DNA of 64,000 nucleotides from Vicinamibacteraceae bacterium (lineage in GTDB: Bacteria; Planctomycetota; Phycisphaerae; Phycisphaerales; UBA5793): positions 1 to 64,000 of the forward strand of contig WYBR01000033.1 of NCBI GenBank assembly GCA_011525805.1, read 5' to 3'. The notes under the pieces are model-generated. The model did not search any database. It was not told the DNA's origin and saw nothing but the letters and a program-made list of their open reading frames with translations. Positions within the stretch are counted from its first letter, which is position 1; every line of letters begins with the position of its first letter. A program made the translations under genes and the position numbers. Shown piece by piece: positions 40,777 to 48,677 of the stretch.

Positions 40777-43295
40777 GTCACCTCCACTTCGAACTGAGTC
40801 TCGCCGGTCATGCTCGGGGCGAGGTCGATGACGAGTTGGCTCACGCCGCCGCTGCGCTTGACCGAGGCGGTTGCGCTTTGCGGCAGACGGAGCACGCAGG
40901 TCACTTTCTCATCGATGGTGTAGGTGTCCACGCCGCCGGGCACGATGAGATGGCCCTCCGCCGCGACGAAGCGCAGCGACTCCTGCGGTGGAAACTCGGC
41001 GTCGGCTCGCAGGCTGAACACTCGCCGCAGTCCCGGGCCTTCGAGGCGCACCAGCGGCGTCGGCTGCTCGTCGATGAACCAGCGCGCGAAGTCGTATTCG
41101 AGGATCGGCCGGCGCTTCGCATCGAGCCGATAGCCGCGGAAGCGCGGCTGCGGCTGGACCGCGTCGATCTCTCCGCCGGCGCCGACGGCGAGGAAGGGGA
41201 AGCGAGCGGGCATCTTCACGACCGACTCGCCGAGGGGATCGGTCGGGTTGCCCCCGCGACCCGCCCACGCGCCGGCGGCGCTGAGAAACGCCCCGCGCCA
41301 CGCCTCGACGAGATAGACCTGCTCGGCGCTGAAGACGCAATGCACCTGCTCGGGGAAGCCGAGTGCGATGGCGCGCGAGCCGGCCCCCTTGATGAAGGTT
41401 CGGAAGACGACCGGCTCATCGCGCACGAGAATCTCGAACCCCTCATCCGTCGGCACGCCCTCGGGCAGCGCGAGGAACTCGCCCTGCGAGAGGTAGGCCC
41501 AGATCGCGTCGATCTGCCGATCCGGATCGCCCTCCTGAATCTGCGGGAAGGGATTGGGCTGATCGGGCGGCCAGTGGTTGGGCATTCGCGTGCCCGGCCG
41601 CAGACTCGCGGGGTCGCGCATGTAAGCGCGGAACCAGTCGAGGCGGAGGCGTTCGGTAGTGGTGATAAGGTCCATCGCGGGCTCGCCGGTGGGCTTGCTG
41701 CCCTTAATCGAGTGGCAATTGATGCAGGCCATCCCCTGTCCGGCGCCGGCGAGGCGGCGCCCGTCGGCCGCGAGCAGTTCGTTGAAGGGTGCGGCGGGGA
41801 GTTCCTCGGCGGGACACGGGGCGTCGGCCTTCTCGAGGGCGGTGAGGAGCGAATCGACCTGAGGAAGGTTGAAGGCGGGCATGCGCGTGGCCATGTACGG
41901 CCGCACCTTCGCCCCGGTGGTGATGACCTGGCGCATCCAGCCGGGGAGGAGTTTGCCGCCCACGCCGGTCAGCGGCGGGGGGATGCGGCCCTCGTCGCCG
42001 AGTTCCGCTTCGTCAAGCGTGGTGAAGTACTCGCGCCTGGCCGGCAGAGGGCCGCCCTCGCCGTCGCGCTCGTGACAGGCGTAGCAGTTCAGGGCGCTGA
42101 GCGTGCGATGGATCGCGTCGGCGGGCGCGAGCGGCTGTCGCAGGCGATCGGGAAAGCGCAGCGTCGCGGCGATGAGGTCGCGCTGCTCGGGGCTGAGGCG
42201 GTAGTTCGCCGCGCCGGTCGGCGGCTGATCCGCGAGGCAGCCGGGCGTGGATTGTGGATCGAGGCGCATGAGCGGGGCGATGGGGATCGGCCGGCCCATC
42301 GGCTGGATGGGCGTGCGGTTGGGCCCCATCTCGTGGCAGTGCGCGCAGCCCATCGCGGCGAAGAACTTCTCGCCCATCTCCGCCTTCTCCGCGTTGATCG
42401 TGAAGGGCTGTGCGGCCGGCGGTTTGAGGCCGGCGCGGCCGAGGCGCTCGTGATCGGCGGCGATGAGGTAGGTCGCAATGGCCCGCGCCTCGTCCGCCGT
42501 GAGGTTCATCGAGGGCATGCGGCCGGAGGGGCGGATTGAGGCGGGATCGCGCAGGAACTCGGCCAGCGCGCGGATGCTGGTGCGGCCCGCGAGCGGGCCG
42601 ATCGGCGAGGCGTGCTCCTTCGCCCCTTGGGGAATCTCCGTTGACGGTCCGGCGGCGCCGCCGTAAGGATCCTCTTCCGCGGGCCGGTTGAGCGGCGCGA
42701 GCACGGCCGGGGCTTCGAGCGGCTCGTGGCACGCCACGCAGCCGACCTGGTGGTAGAGCACGCGGCCGAGACTCACGTCCATCGCGTCGAACTCCGTCTC
42801 GGGGGCGATGGCCGGCCCGCCGAGGGAGACAAGAAAGTGCGTCAGCGGCTCGACGACGCGCTCGAGCATTGCCGGGTCGAGGCCGGCGAAGAGTTGCGGC
42901 ATCGTCGTCCCGGGCTTGACGGAGTGCGGATCCGTCAACCAGGCGTGAAGGTGCTCGGGGGTAAGCCTCGCGCCGACCTGCCCCAGCAGAGGCGCCTTGC
43001 GGGACCAGAGGCGATCGGCCACGGCCCGTTCGGCGGCGTGGCACGCGATGCAGTTGAGTTCGCTGATGAGCCGTTCGCCGGGGTCGACCGTCGAGGCCCC
43101 GACGATGCCGTAGGGATCGAATCGGCGAAGGTCGCCGGCGTGGAGGACGGCGGCGGATTCGCGGCCGGCCCCGCCCGTCAGCGCCAGCCCGCCGAGGCAC
43201 GCGGCGGCGAGGAGCGCGAGGGCGCCAGCGCCCGGCGCGGGGCGCCGGGGCGGGCGAGTCGGGGGAGTTATCCCGGTAGCGGTCATTTCCATCAT
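40770..43295 (-). CDS. Pentahaem c-type cytochrome
   Basis: An 841-residue exported protein with five CxxCH haem sites: 82-86 (CIACH), 186-190 (CVACH), 317-321 (CAHCH), 404-408 (CYACH) and 524-528 (CINCH). Each is followed by a Met-containing segment such as GTTMPQL, GRMPSMN, TRMPAFN or GTRMPNH that can be the sixth ligand. A hydrophobic N-terminal segment (GAGALALLAAACLGGLAL) is a signal or anchor. The C-terminal 250 residues are haem-free and beta-rich. The ATG at 43295 is one of two adjacent. Translation is coupled to the propeller gene. Confidence 0.88.
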   Translation of the reverse strand: MMEMTATGITPPTRPPRRPAPGAGALALLAAACLGGLALTGGAGRESAAVLHAGDLRRFDPYGIVGASTVDPGERLISELNCIACHAAERAVADRLWSRKAPLLGQVGARLTPEHLHAWLTDPHSVKPGTTMPQLFAGLDPAMLERVVEPLTHFLVSLGGPAIAPETEFDAMDVSLGRVLYHQVGCVACHEPLEAPAVLAPLNRPAEEDPYGGAAGPSTEIPQGAKEHASPIGPLAGRTSIRALAEFLRDPASIRPSGRMPSMNLTADEARAIATYLIAADHERLGRAGLKPPAAQPFTINAEKAEMGEKFFAAMGCAHCHEMGPNRTPIQPMGRPIPIAPLMRLDPQSTPGCLADQPPTGAANYRLSPEQRDLIAATLRFPDRLRQPLAPADAIHRTLSALNCYACHERDGEGGPLPARREYFTTLDEAELGDEGRIPPPLTGVGGKLLPGWMRQVITTGAKVRPYMATRMPAFNLPQVDSLLTALEKADAPCPAEELPAAPFNELLAADGRRLAGAGQGMACINCHSIKGSKPTGEPAMDLITTTERLRLDWFRAYMRDPASLRPGTRMPNHWPPDQPNPFPQIQEGDPDRQIDAIWAYLSQGEFLALPEGVPTDEGFEILVRDEPVVFRTFIKGAGSRAIALGFPEQVHCVFSAEQVYLVEAWRGAFLSAAGAWAGRGGNPTDPLGESVVKMPARFPFLAVGAGGEIDAVQPQPRFRGYRLDAKRRPILEYDFARWFIDEQPTPLVRLEGPGLRRVFSLRADAEFPPQESLRFVAAEGHLIVPGGVDTYTIDEKVTCVLRLPQSATASVKRSGGVSQLVIDLAPSMTGETQFEVEVTW

Positions 43296-43400
43296 GGCGT
43301 CCCGTTCGTAAAGCGGTGAATGCACACCATGTTAGCGGAGCGCGCGAGGAGGGCGCGCGGGGGAAGGGCGAGAGGGGAGTTTGCGAAGCGCGTGAAGACC

Positions 43401-43495
43401 CCCCACGATTCGCGGAGACGCACCCCACGATTCGCGGAGACGCATCCCACGATTCGCAGAGACGCACCCCACGATTCGCAGAGCCTCATCGTGGG
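43401..43495. repeat. Tandem array of REP class 1 half sites
   Basis: Three 22-base units CCCCACGATTCGCGGAGACG-CA start at 43401, 43423 and 43445, the last with GCAGAG; a full class 1 palindrome follows at 43468-43495. The array lies just after rplT in the transcription direction. It is not a CRISPR array: the units abut with no spacers. Confidence 0.85.
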
Positions 43496-43521
43496 CGTGG
43501 GCGGCGACGGCGCGTGGCGGT

Positions 43522-43896
43522 TCAGGCGCGGGCGACGGTGGCGGTCGAAGAGGCTTTGGCGAGTTCGCAGACCTGGTCGAAGGCCTTGGGGTCTTCGATG
43601 GCGATCTGGCTGAGCATCTTGCGGTTGAGCAGGATGCCGGCGAGTTGGGCGCCGTTGATGAACTGGCTGTAGCGCAGGCCGCGCATCTTGCACGCCGCCG
43701 AGAGGCGCGTGATCCACAGGCGGCGGAAGTCGCGCTTGCGGGCGCGGCGGTCGCGGCGGGCGAAGCAGCCGGCGCGCATCAGCGCGTTCTTGGCCTGCTG
43801 CTTGTGGCGGGATTTGGTTCCGTAGTATCCGCGGGCTTCGCGGAGGATTCGCTTGCGCGCCTTGTTGCGGGCAGCGCCTTTGCGTGTACGAGGCAT
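43522..43896 (-). CDS. rplT: 50S ribosomal protein L20
   Basis: A 124-residue L20. The start MPRTRKGAARNKARKRIL, the central RDRRARKRDFRRLWITRL and SQFINGAQLAGILLNRKML are diagnostic. L20 is needed for early 50S assembly. It is downstream of rpmI with 171 bases between them and upstream of a REP array. infC is not present next to the pair. Confidence 0.98.
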   Translation of the reverse strand: MPRTRKGAARNKARKRILREARGYYGTKSRHKQQAKNALMRAGCFARRDRRARKRDFRRLWITRLSAACKMRGLRYSQFINGAQLAGILLNRKMLSQIAIEDPKAFDQVCELAKASSTATVARA

Positions 43897-44067
43897 CGAC
43901 TCAACTCCCTGGGCAAGAACGGGGGTCTGTTTCGCCGCCTCGCACTTCGAGGCCGCCGCGCTTCAGACGCTTGGTTCCCGGCTCGCACCGACTCTCAGTC
44001 TGCTTCACTCCCCTGCCGACGGGTCGGCCGGCTCGCCGGCGGCAGATGCGCCGGTTCATCCACGGGT

Positions 44068-44319
44068 TCAGGACTCGGCCTTGATCACGTTGCCCTCGGC
44101 GTCGCGCACCTTGTCGGGGCGGATTCGGAAGTTGAGCAACTTGCGAAGGCGCTTGCGCTCGACCTCGGCCGACACCTTGTGCTGGCGCAACTGGCGGTTC
44201 TGGGCGCTGTTGTGCAGGCTCTTGCGGTGGCGCTGTCCGGCCTTGGCGTGCTTGACCTTGCCGTTGCGTGTCACCGTCACCCGCTTGAGAAGGCCCTTGT
44301 GGGGCTTGAATCCGTGCAT
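44068..44319 (-). CDS. rpmI: 50S ribosomal protein L35
   Basis: An 83-residue L35: HKGLLKRVTVTRNGKVKHAK, then RKSLHNSAQNRQLRQHKV and LRKLLNFRIR. It is longer than the usual 64-67 residues because of a C-terminal extension after about residue 68 (PDKVRDAEGNVIKAES). The ATG at 44319 has GGAG upstream; a longer frame is unlikely. It pairs with rplT. Confidence 0.94.
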   Translation of the reverse strand: MHGFKPHKGLLKRVTVTRNGKVKHAKAGQRHRKSLHNSAQNRQLRQHKVSAEVERKRLRKLLNFRIRPDKVRDAEGNVIKAES

Positions 44320-44505
44320 GAGAAGGCTCCGATCTCCGGGGGGCACCGGCCCCGTCGAGACCCCAAGGCTAGCGTTCGGTCGAGCAAAGTCAACGGGTGC
44401 AGCCGCTTGCGGCTTCGCGACAGGGCTTGGGGCACGGGGCGCCTCGCCGACTGAGCGCCCATCTTACCGCACGGAGTACAATCGCCGACTCCTCGGAGGT
44501 GATTC

Positions 44506-45435
44506 ATGCTCAACACGCCGCTTCGATCGTTCACCGTCATCACCGCAATGTTCGCGTTCGGCGTTCGCCCGACGCTCGCACAAGACGCCAAGGAAGCGGG
44601 ACTCGCCGAGGAAGAGCAGAGCGCCTTCAGCTTCGCCCTCACCCCGCGCGGGCGCTACCAGTTCGACACGGGCCTTGACGGCGCCAACGGGGACTTTCGC
44701 GTCTTTCGCGGCGGCGTCGGCGCCAAGGCGGACTGGAAGGCGACGGACCGGATGACGCTCGCGCTCGGCCTGGGCTACGAGTACAGCAACTACGACTTCA
44801 GCCGGCCCAACGCCTTCATCGCCGGCGCGACCTCGCCCTTCGAGGACATTCACATTCTCGACCTCGGTCTGACCGCATATGTCGGCATCGATGAGCAGTG
44901 GTCGTGGTTCGCCGGCGTCAAGGGGCGCGTCGCAGGCGAGAGCGGCGTCGATGTCGATGATGCGGGCACGATCGGCGGCGTCGGCGGCCTGGTGTGGGAT
45001 CTGGGAGACGATCGGTCGATCGCTTTCGGCGTCAGCGCCATGTCGCAGATCGAAGATGATGCGCTCATCCTGCCCATCATCAACGTCAACTGGAAACTCA
45101 ACGAGCAATGGCGCTTCGCCAGCAGCGGCTCGATGGGCGAGATCATTGCCGCGATCGACGATCAGAATGAGATCGCGTTCGGCGCGGCGTGGGAGAATCG
45201 GCGCTTCCGCCTCGACGACTCGGCCCCGCAACTCGCGGCTGTCGTTGAAGACACTTCCGTTCCGATCTTTCTGCGCTTCGCACACCGGCCGAGTGAATCG
45301 ATCGCGATCAACCTGATCGGCGGCGTGGTGCTGTGGCAGGAGTTCGAGGTGAGCAACCGCAACGGGCTGGCGACGCGCGACTTCGACGCCGACCCCTCCG
45401 GCTTCCTCGGAGTGAACGTGAGCATCGGCTTCTGA
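44506..45435 (+). CDS. Putative outer-membrane beta-barrel protein
   Basis: A 309-residue exported protein with a signal peptide (SFTVITAMFAFGVRPTLAQ), alternating beta strands such as MTLALGLGYEYSNYDF, WSWFAGVKGRVAGE and RSIAFGVSAM, and a terminal Phe (GVNVSIGF), as in outer-membrane barrels. A perfect GGAGGTGA ribosome-binding site lies five bases before the ATG. No specific family name is offered. Confidence 0.75.
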   Translation: MLNTPLRSFTVITAMFAFGVRPTLAQDAKEAGLAEEEQSAFSFALTPRGRYQFDTGLDGANGDFRVFRGGVGAKADWKATDRMTLALGLGYEYSNYDFSRPNAFIAGATSPFEDIHILDLGLTAYVGIDEQWSWFAGVKGRVAGESGVDVDDAGTIGGVGGLVWDLGDDRSIAFGVSAMSQIEDDALILPIINVNWKLNEQWRFASSGSMGEIIAAIDDQNEIAFGAAWENRRFRLDDSAPQLAAVVEDTSVPIFLRFAHRPSESIAINLIGGVVLWQEFEVSNRNGLATRDFDADPSGFLGVNVSIGF

Positions 45436-45456
45436 GCATGCACGCCCGTTGCGCTC

Positions 45457-46962
45457 CTACTGATCGGCGGCGACGGCGGGCTGGTCGTGCGTGATCGTCT
45501 CAGGCGGCGGCAGAGGCGCGAGGTTGTAGCGCGCCCGCAGGTCGTTCTGCTTCGCGAGGGCGGCAGGGAAATCGGCCGCGGCAATCGCCTCGACGCCGCT
45601 CCCGACCGTTGCAGTGACGTATTCCGCGAGCGGACTTGCGGGCCCGAGCGGATCGGCAATCGGGGCCGCGATAACCACCCAAAGGTCGGCCGGGGCGATC
45701 GTCGGATCGATGCCGTGGTAGGTGAAGACGAAGTCGCCGAGGCGATGGGCGATCACATCGGCCGGCAGGGCGGCGGCCGCCTGCACGATCGCCGACTGCT
45801 GCGTCTCGCTCAGCGCCGTCCCGGCGCTCGAACCGAAGTCCGCGAGGGTGAGCGAACCGACGGGGACCTCTTCGAACGCCAGCCGCGAGGTCTCAAGCAG
45901 GAAGGTCTCGCGCTTCACGAACCCTGACTCGAGCAGTTGCGCGGCGTGAATGGGGCCGGAGGCGTTCATCGCCTGCGTCCGCCAGGCCATGGACAGGCTC
46001 GACACCTTGGCCTGCGTGGCGATCTGCGCGATGATCGGTGCGCCCCCGAGCGCGCCCCCGGCTCCCATCATCCAGAAAACAACGACGAGCCACGCGCCGA
46101 TCGGGACGGCCGGCACGAGCAGCGCCGGGAGAATCATCGACACCACGCCCTTCCACACCCGGTCGCGGTGCGCCTCAGCCAGCGCGAGCGAAGCGCTGAT
46201 CATCCACCAGATGAGGCTGATGGCGAAGATGTAAAACCCCAGGCATGGCACAGCGGAGAGAATGCACGGCCCGCAGGTGTAGCAGACGGCGCCGAGGGTG
46301 CGGTTGTACCCGCCGCGCCCCGACCCGAGCAGGCGCATGGTTCCGTGGGCGATGAGCGGGCCGAGCCACAGGCCGATCGCGGCGCCGAGAATGATGCCGG
46401 CCAGAAGCGATCCGAAAACGACGAGCGGCCCCCAGAGGGCGCGGGCGCCGCCCCCGCCGCCGGGTCCGCCGGCGCCCATCGTCGCCGGCAGCATGAAGCA
46501 CATCATCGGCGAGAAGGCGAGCAGCATCGTCAGCGCGATCGTCCCGAAGGCGAAGAACCACGAGGCGCGACCGGGCTCGGCGACGGCGAGCGCGCGGCCG
46601 ATCTGCGGCGCGTACGCAAAACCCCAGCCGATCGTCCTGAAATAACTGGAGAAGAACCCGCGCTCGCGCCGCATCATCCACGGCAGGGTCGTCGCCGTGT
46701 CCTGATCGCGCACGCCTTCCGCGGGCACGACGACCATCTCGTCCATGGTGACCGCTCGGCCGCAGGTCACGCACTCGAACTCGCGCGGATCGAGGTGCCC
46801 CTTCGCGTCCGTGCCGTAGTAGGGCTGATTGCAGTGCGCGCAGCAGAAGCGCACGCTGCCGGGAACGAACTCGTAGTCGCCGACGCTGAAAGGCGAGCCG
46901 CACTCCGGGCACACGCGGGCGCGGAGATTCCAGAGCGCGTAATCGCAGGTTCGGCATCTCAT
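45457..46962 (-). CDS. Zinc-ribbon membrane protein (Yip1-like)
   Basis: A 501-residue protein. The N-terminus has three Cys pairs: CRTC with CPEC, CAHC, and CVTC (residues 3-70), making two zinc ribbons. A membrane region with about six spans follows (about 130-330), including a Gly-rich loop AGGPGGGGGARALWG and GYNRTLGAVCYTCGP, reminiscent of Yip1 domains. A soluble C-terminal domain of about 180 residues ends the protein. It is cotranscribed after the gene at 46988-47611. Function unknown. Confidence 0.72.
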   Translation of the reverse strand: MRCRTCDYALWNLRARVCPECGSPFSVGDYEFVPGSVRFCCAHCNQPYYGTDAKGHLDPREFECVTCGRAVTMDEMVVVPAEGVRDQDTATTLPWMMRRERGFFSSYFRTIGWGFAYAPQIGRALAVAEPGRASWFFAFGTIALTMLLAFSPMMCFMLPATMGAGGPGGGGGARALWGPLVVFGSLLAGIILGAAIGLWLGPLIAHGTMRLLGSGRGGYNRTLGAVCYTCGPCILSAVPCLGFYIFAISLIWWMISASLALAEAHRDRVWKGVVSMILPALLVPAVPIGAWLVVVFWMMGAGGALGGAPIIAQIATQAKVSSLSMAWRTQAMNASGPIHAAQLLESGFVKRETFLLETSRLAFEEVPVGSLTLADFGSSAGTALSETQQSAIVQAAAALPADVIAHRLGDFVFTYHGIDPTIAPADLWVVIAAPIADPLGPASPLAEYVTATVGSGVEAIAAADFPAALAKQNDLRARYNLAPLPPPETITHDQPAVAADQ

Positions 46963-46987
46963 GCGGCGGCTCCGGCGGCGCCGATCG

Positions 46988-47611
46988 TCACGCCCACTCG
47001 CTCATCTCCTTGCGGATCGGCGCGCGGTTGAGCCACACGAGGCAGAAGACCGGCAGCGCCCAGGCCCACGCGAGGCCGAAGACGAACATCACGCCGCCGA
47101 ACGCGCTCATCATGAATCCGAATTGCGGCGGCATCTGCGCTTCGGGGTCCGCGGCGACGGCCTGCATCATCGCCTGCTGCGCGGCATACTGCACGCCCAG
47201 GGAGGCCACGGCGACGATCATGCGAACCCACGACCAGTGGAGCAGCACCCGGCGGCTCCAGGGGCGGCGGCTCGTCAGGCCGATGCCGCCGATCGCGAGA
47301 ACGACCGCGACGATCATCGCCACGACCAGAACGACGATGGTGTGAACGCGGTAACGGCCCATGGCCTCGAGCATGGCTTGTGATTCCTCGGCCTGATCCA
47401 TGGAGCCGAGAAAGACCTCCTGCATCACCTGGCCGGCGACGCCGCACACGCCGCCCAGCGCGCCGAGGACTCCGAACACGATGCAGATGATGCCCAGCAC
47501 CATCGGCCAGGTGGTGGGTCGAGCGGGGGTCAGGGCGGGGCGGAGGGTCGGAGGGGCGATTGTCACCGGAGGGGCCATCGGCTCAAAGTTGGGGATGTCC
47601 GACTCAGCCAC
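46988..47611 (-). CDS. Membrane protein of unknown function
   Basis: A 207-residue protein starting at a GTG with a strong AGAGGAGG site upstream. A Pro-rich soluble N-terminus (PNFEPMAPPVTIAPPTLRP) precedes about four spans: MVLGIICIVFGVLGALGGV, TIVVLVVAMIVAVVLAIGG, one around MIVAVASLGVQYAA, and FGFMMSAFGGVMFVFGLAWA. It lies 25 bases before the zinc-ribbon protein gene. Confidence 0.75.
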   Translation of the reverse strand: MAESDIPNFEPMAPPVTIAPPTLRPALTPARPTTWPMVLGIICIVFGVLGALGGVCGVAGQVMQEVFLGSMDQAEESQAMLEAMGRYRVHTIVVLVVAMIVAVVLAIGGIGLTSRRPWSRRVLLHWSWVRMIVAVASLGVQYAAQQAMMQAVAADPEAQMPPQFGFMMSAFGGVMFVFGLAWAWALPVFCLVWLNRAPIRKEMSEWA

Positions 47612-47655
47612 TGCTTGCCTCCTCTCGGCCCCGGGGCCGCGAACGCCGGGAGACT

Positions 47656-48027
47656 CTACCCGGCCGCGGCGGCCTGCGCCGCCTGCTGCTGCTGGGCGGC
47701 GCCGCCCAGTCCATAGGGCGACGACGAAGCGCCGCGCACGCTGGTGAGCGAGGGCACCCCCACTCCCATTCCCTTGAGTGGATTGGTCCAGACCTGCTGG
47801 CCGAAGAGCGGCTCGATGCAGTAGGTGTAGCCCTGGACCGAGGCGATGAGTCGATCGCCGTCGAGCAGCAGCGCGACGAAGCCGGACCCCTTCGGGCTCT
47901 TCCACTGCCAGACCAGTTCGCCGCTGTAGCGGTCGAGCGCGACGACGCGCGAGTTGAAGCCGACGAAGACGAGGTCGTCTACGGTGCGTTCAGCCGAACC
48001 GGAAGACTGGGCCATCTCGCGGGGCAT
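47656..48027 (-). CDS. Small PQQ-like (outer-membrane assembly BamB-like) repeat protein
   Basis: A 123-residue protein with one or two PQQ-like beta-propeller repeats: VFVGFNSRVVALDRYSGELV and then FVALLLDGDRLIASVQGYTY. These repeats normally occur seven or eight times in a propeller, so a protein this short must multimerise or do something else. The end is Gln/Ala-rich (GAAQQQQAAQAAAAG). GGAGAGG lies just before the ATG. Confidence 0.75.
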   Translation of the reverse strand: MPREMAQSSGSAERTVDDLVFVGFNSRVVALDRYSGELVWQWKSPKGSGFVALLLDGDRLIASVQGYTYCIEPLFGQQVWTNPLKGMGVGVPSLTSVRGASSSPYGLGGAAQQQQAAQAAAAG

Positions 48028-48173
48028 GGGACCTCTCCGCAGTTGGGGCGGGCCGGGCGCCCGGCGCCGGCCGGGAATACTACCCGCGCAGCGCCGCGGC
48101 GCGGCCGCACCGGCCCGGCATTCCGCGCTCGGAAGGCGGGGCCGGGCGCCCTTGCGTTTCTATTGGAGATTGT

Positions 48174-48608
48174 TCAGGCGACCTTGCGGGCGTCGTCGAC
48201 GTCCTCTGCTTCCGCGGAGCGGGGAAAGACCAGCGGCCGCGGAGCGGCTTCGCGCAGGCGATCGCCCGCCTCGCGTACCAGTTCCACGATGGTCTCGAGT
48301 TCGCGGTCGAGCATGGGGCGCGAGGAGCGCGGCTTGACGCAAAGGCGGCTGACCCAGCAGCCGAACCCGTTGCGCTCGACGCCCGAGGCGGCGAAGTCAG
48401 CGATCCACTCGCGGCCATCGACCACATATTGAAAGGAGTGATCTCCGGGCGGGAGGTCGAGGTCGGCGATCCACCACCCGCCCTCGCCGCGGCGCATGGG
48501 GCAGCGGGTCATGGACCAGTCGCAGAAGGTCCCGGCGATCGCCACGGAGCGGGCGCTGGGGAAGTGAATCTCAAACCGGAAGGAGCCATCGGGCCGCGGC
48601 GTCACCAT
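48174..48608 (-). CDS. Glycogen-binding-like (CBM48/AMPK-beta type) protein
   Basis: A 144-residue protein. The N-terminal 85 residues match the early-set glycan-binding fold: FEIHFPSARSVAIAGTFCDW, GGWWIADLDLPPGDHSFQYV, VDGREW. The rest is a helical tail with LDRELETIVELVREAGDRLR. The ATG at 48608 has GAGG upstream. A glycan or protein partner is not known. Confidence 0.78.
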   Translation of the reverse strand: MVTPRPDGSFRFEIHFPSARSVAIAGTFCDWSMTRCPMRRGEGGWWIADLDLPPGDHSFQYVVDGREWIADFAASGVERNGFGCWVSRLCVKPRSSRPMLDRELETIVELVREAGDRLREAAPRPLVFPRSAEAEDVDDARKVA

Positions 48609-48677
48609 GTCCTCATCTCTCCTCTCGCTTCGACCGGCGCTACACTCCGATTCGGGGCCGCTTGCATCGACTTCGCC

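Noticed and set aside
43401-43495. Possible CRISPR array
   Set aside because: Units abut without spacers, end in a palindrome of the REP class, and no cas gene is nearby.
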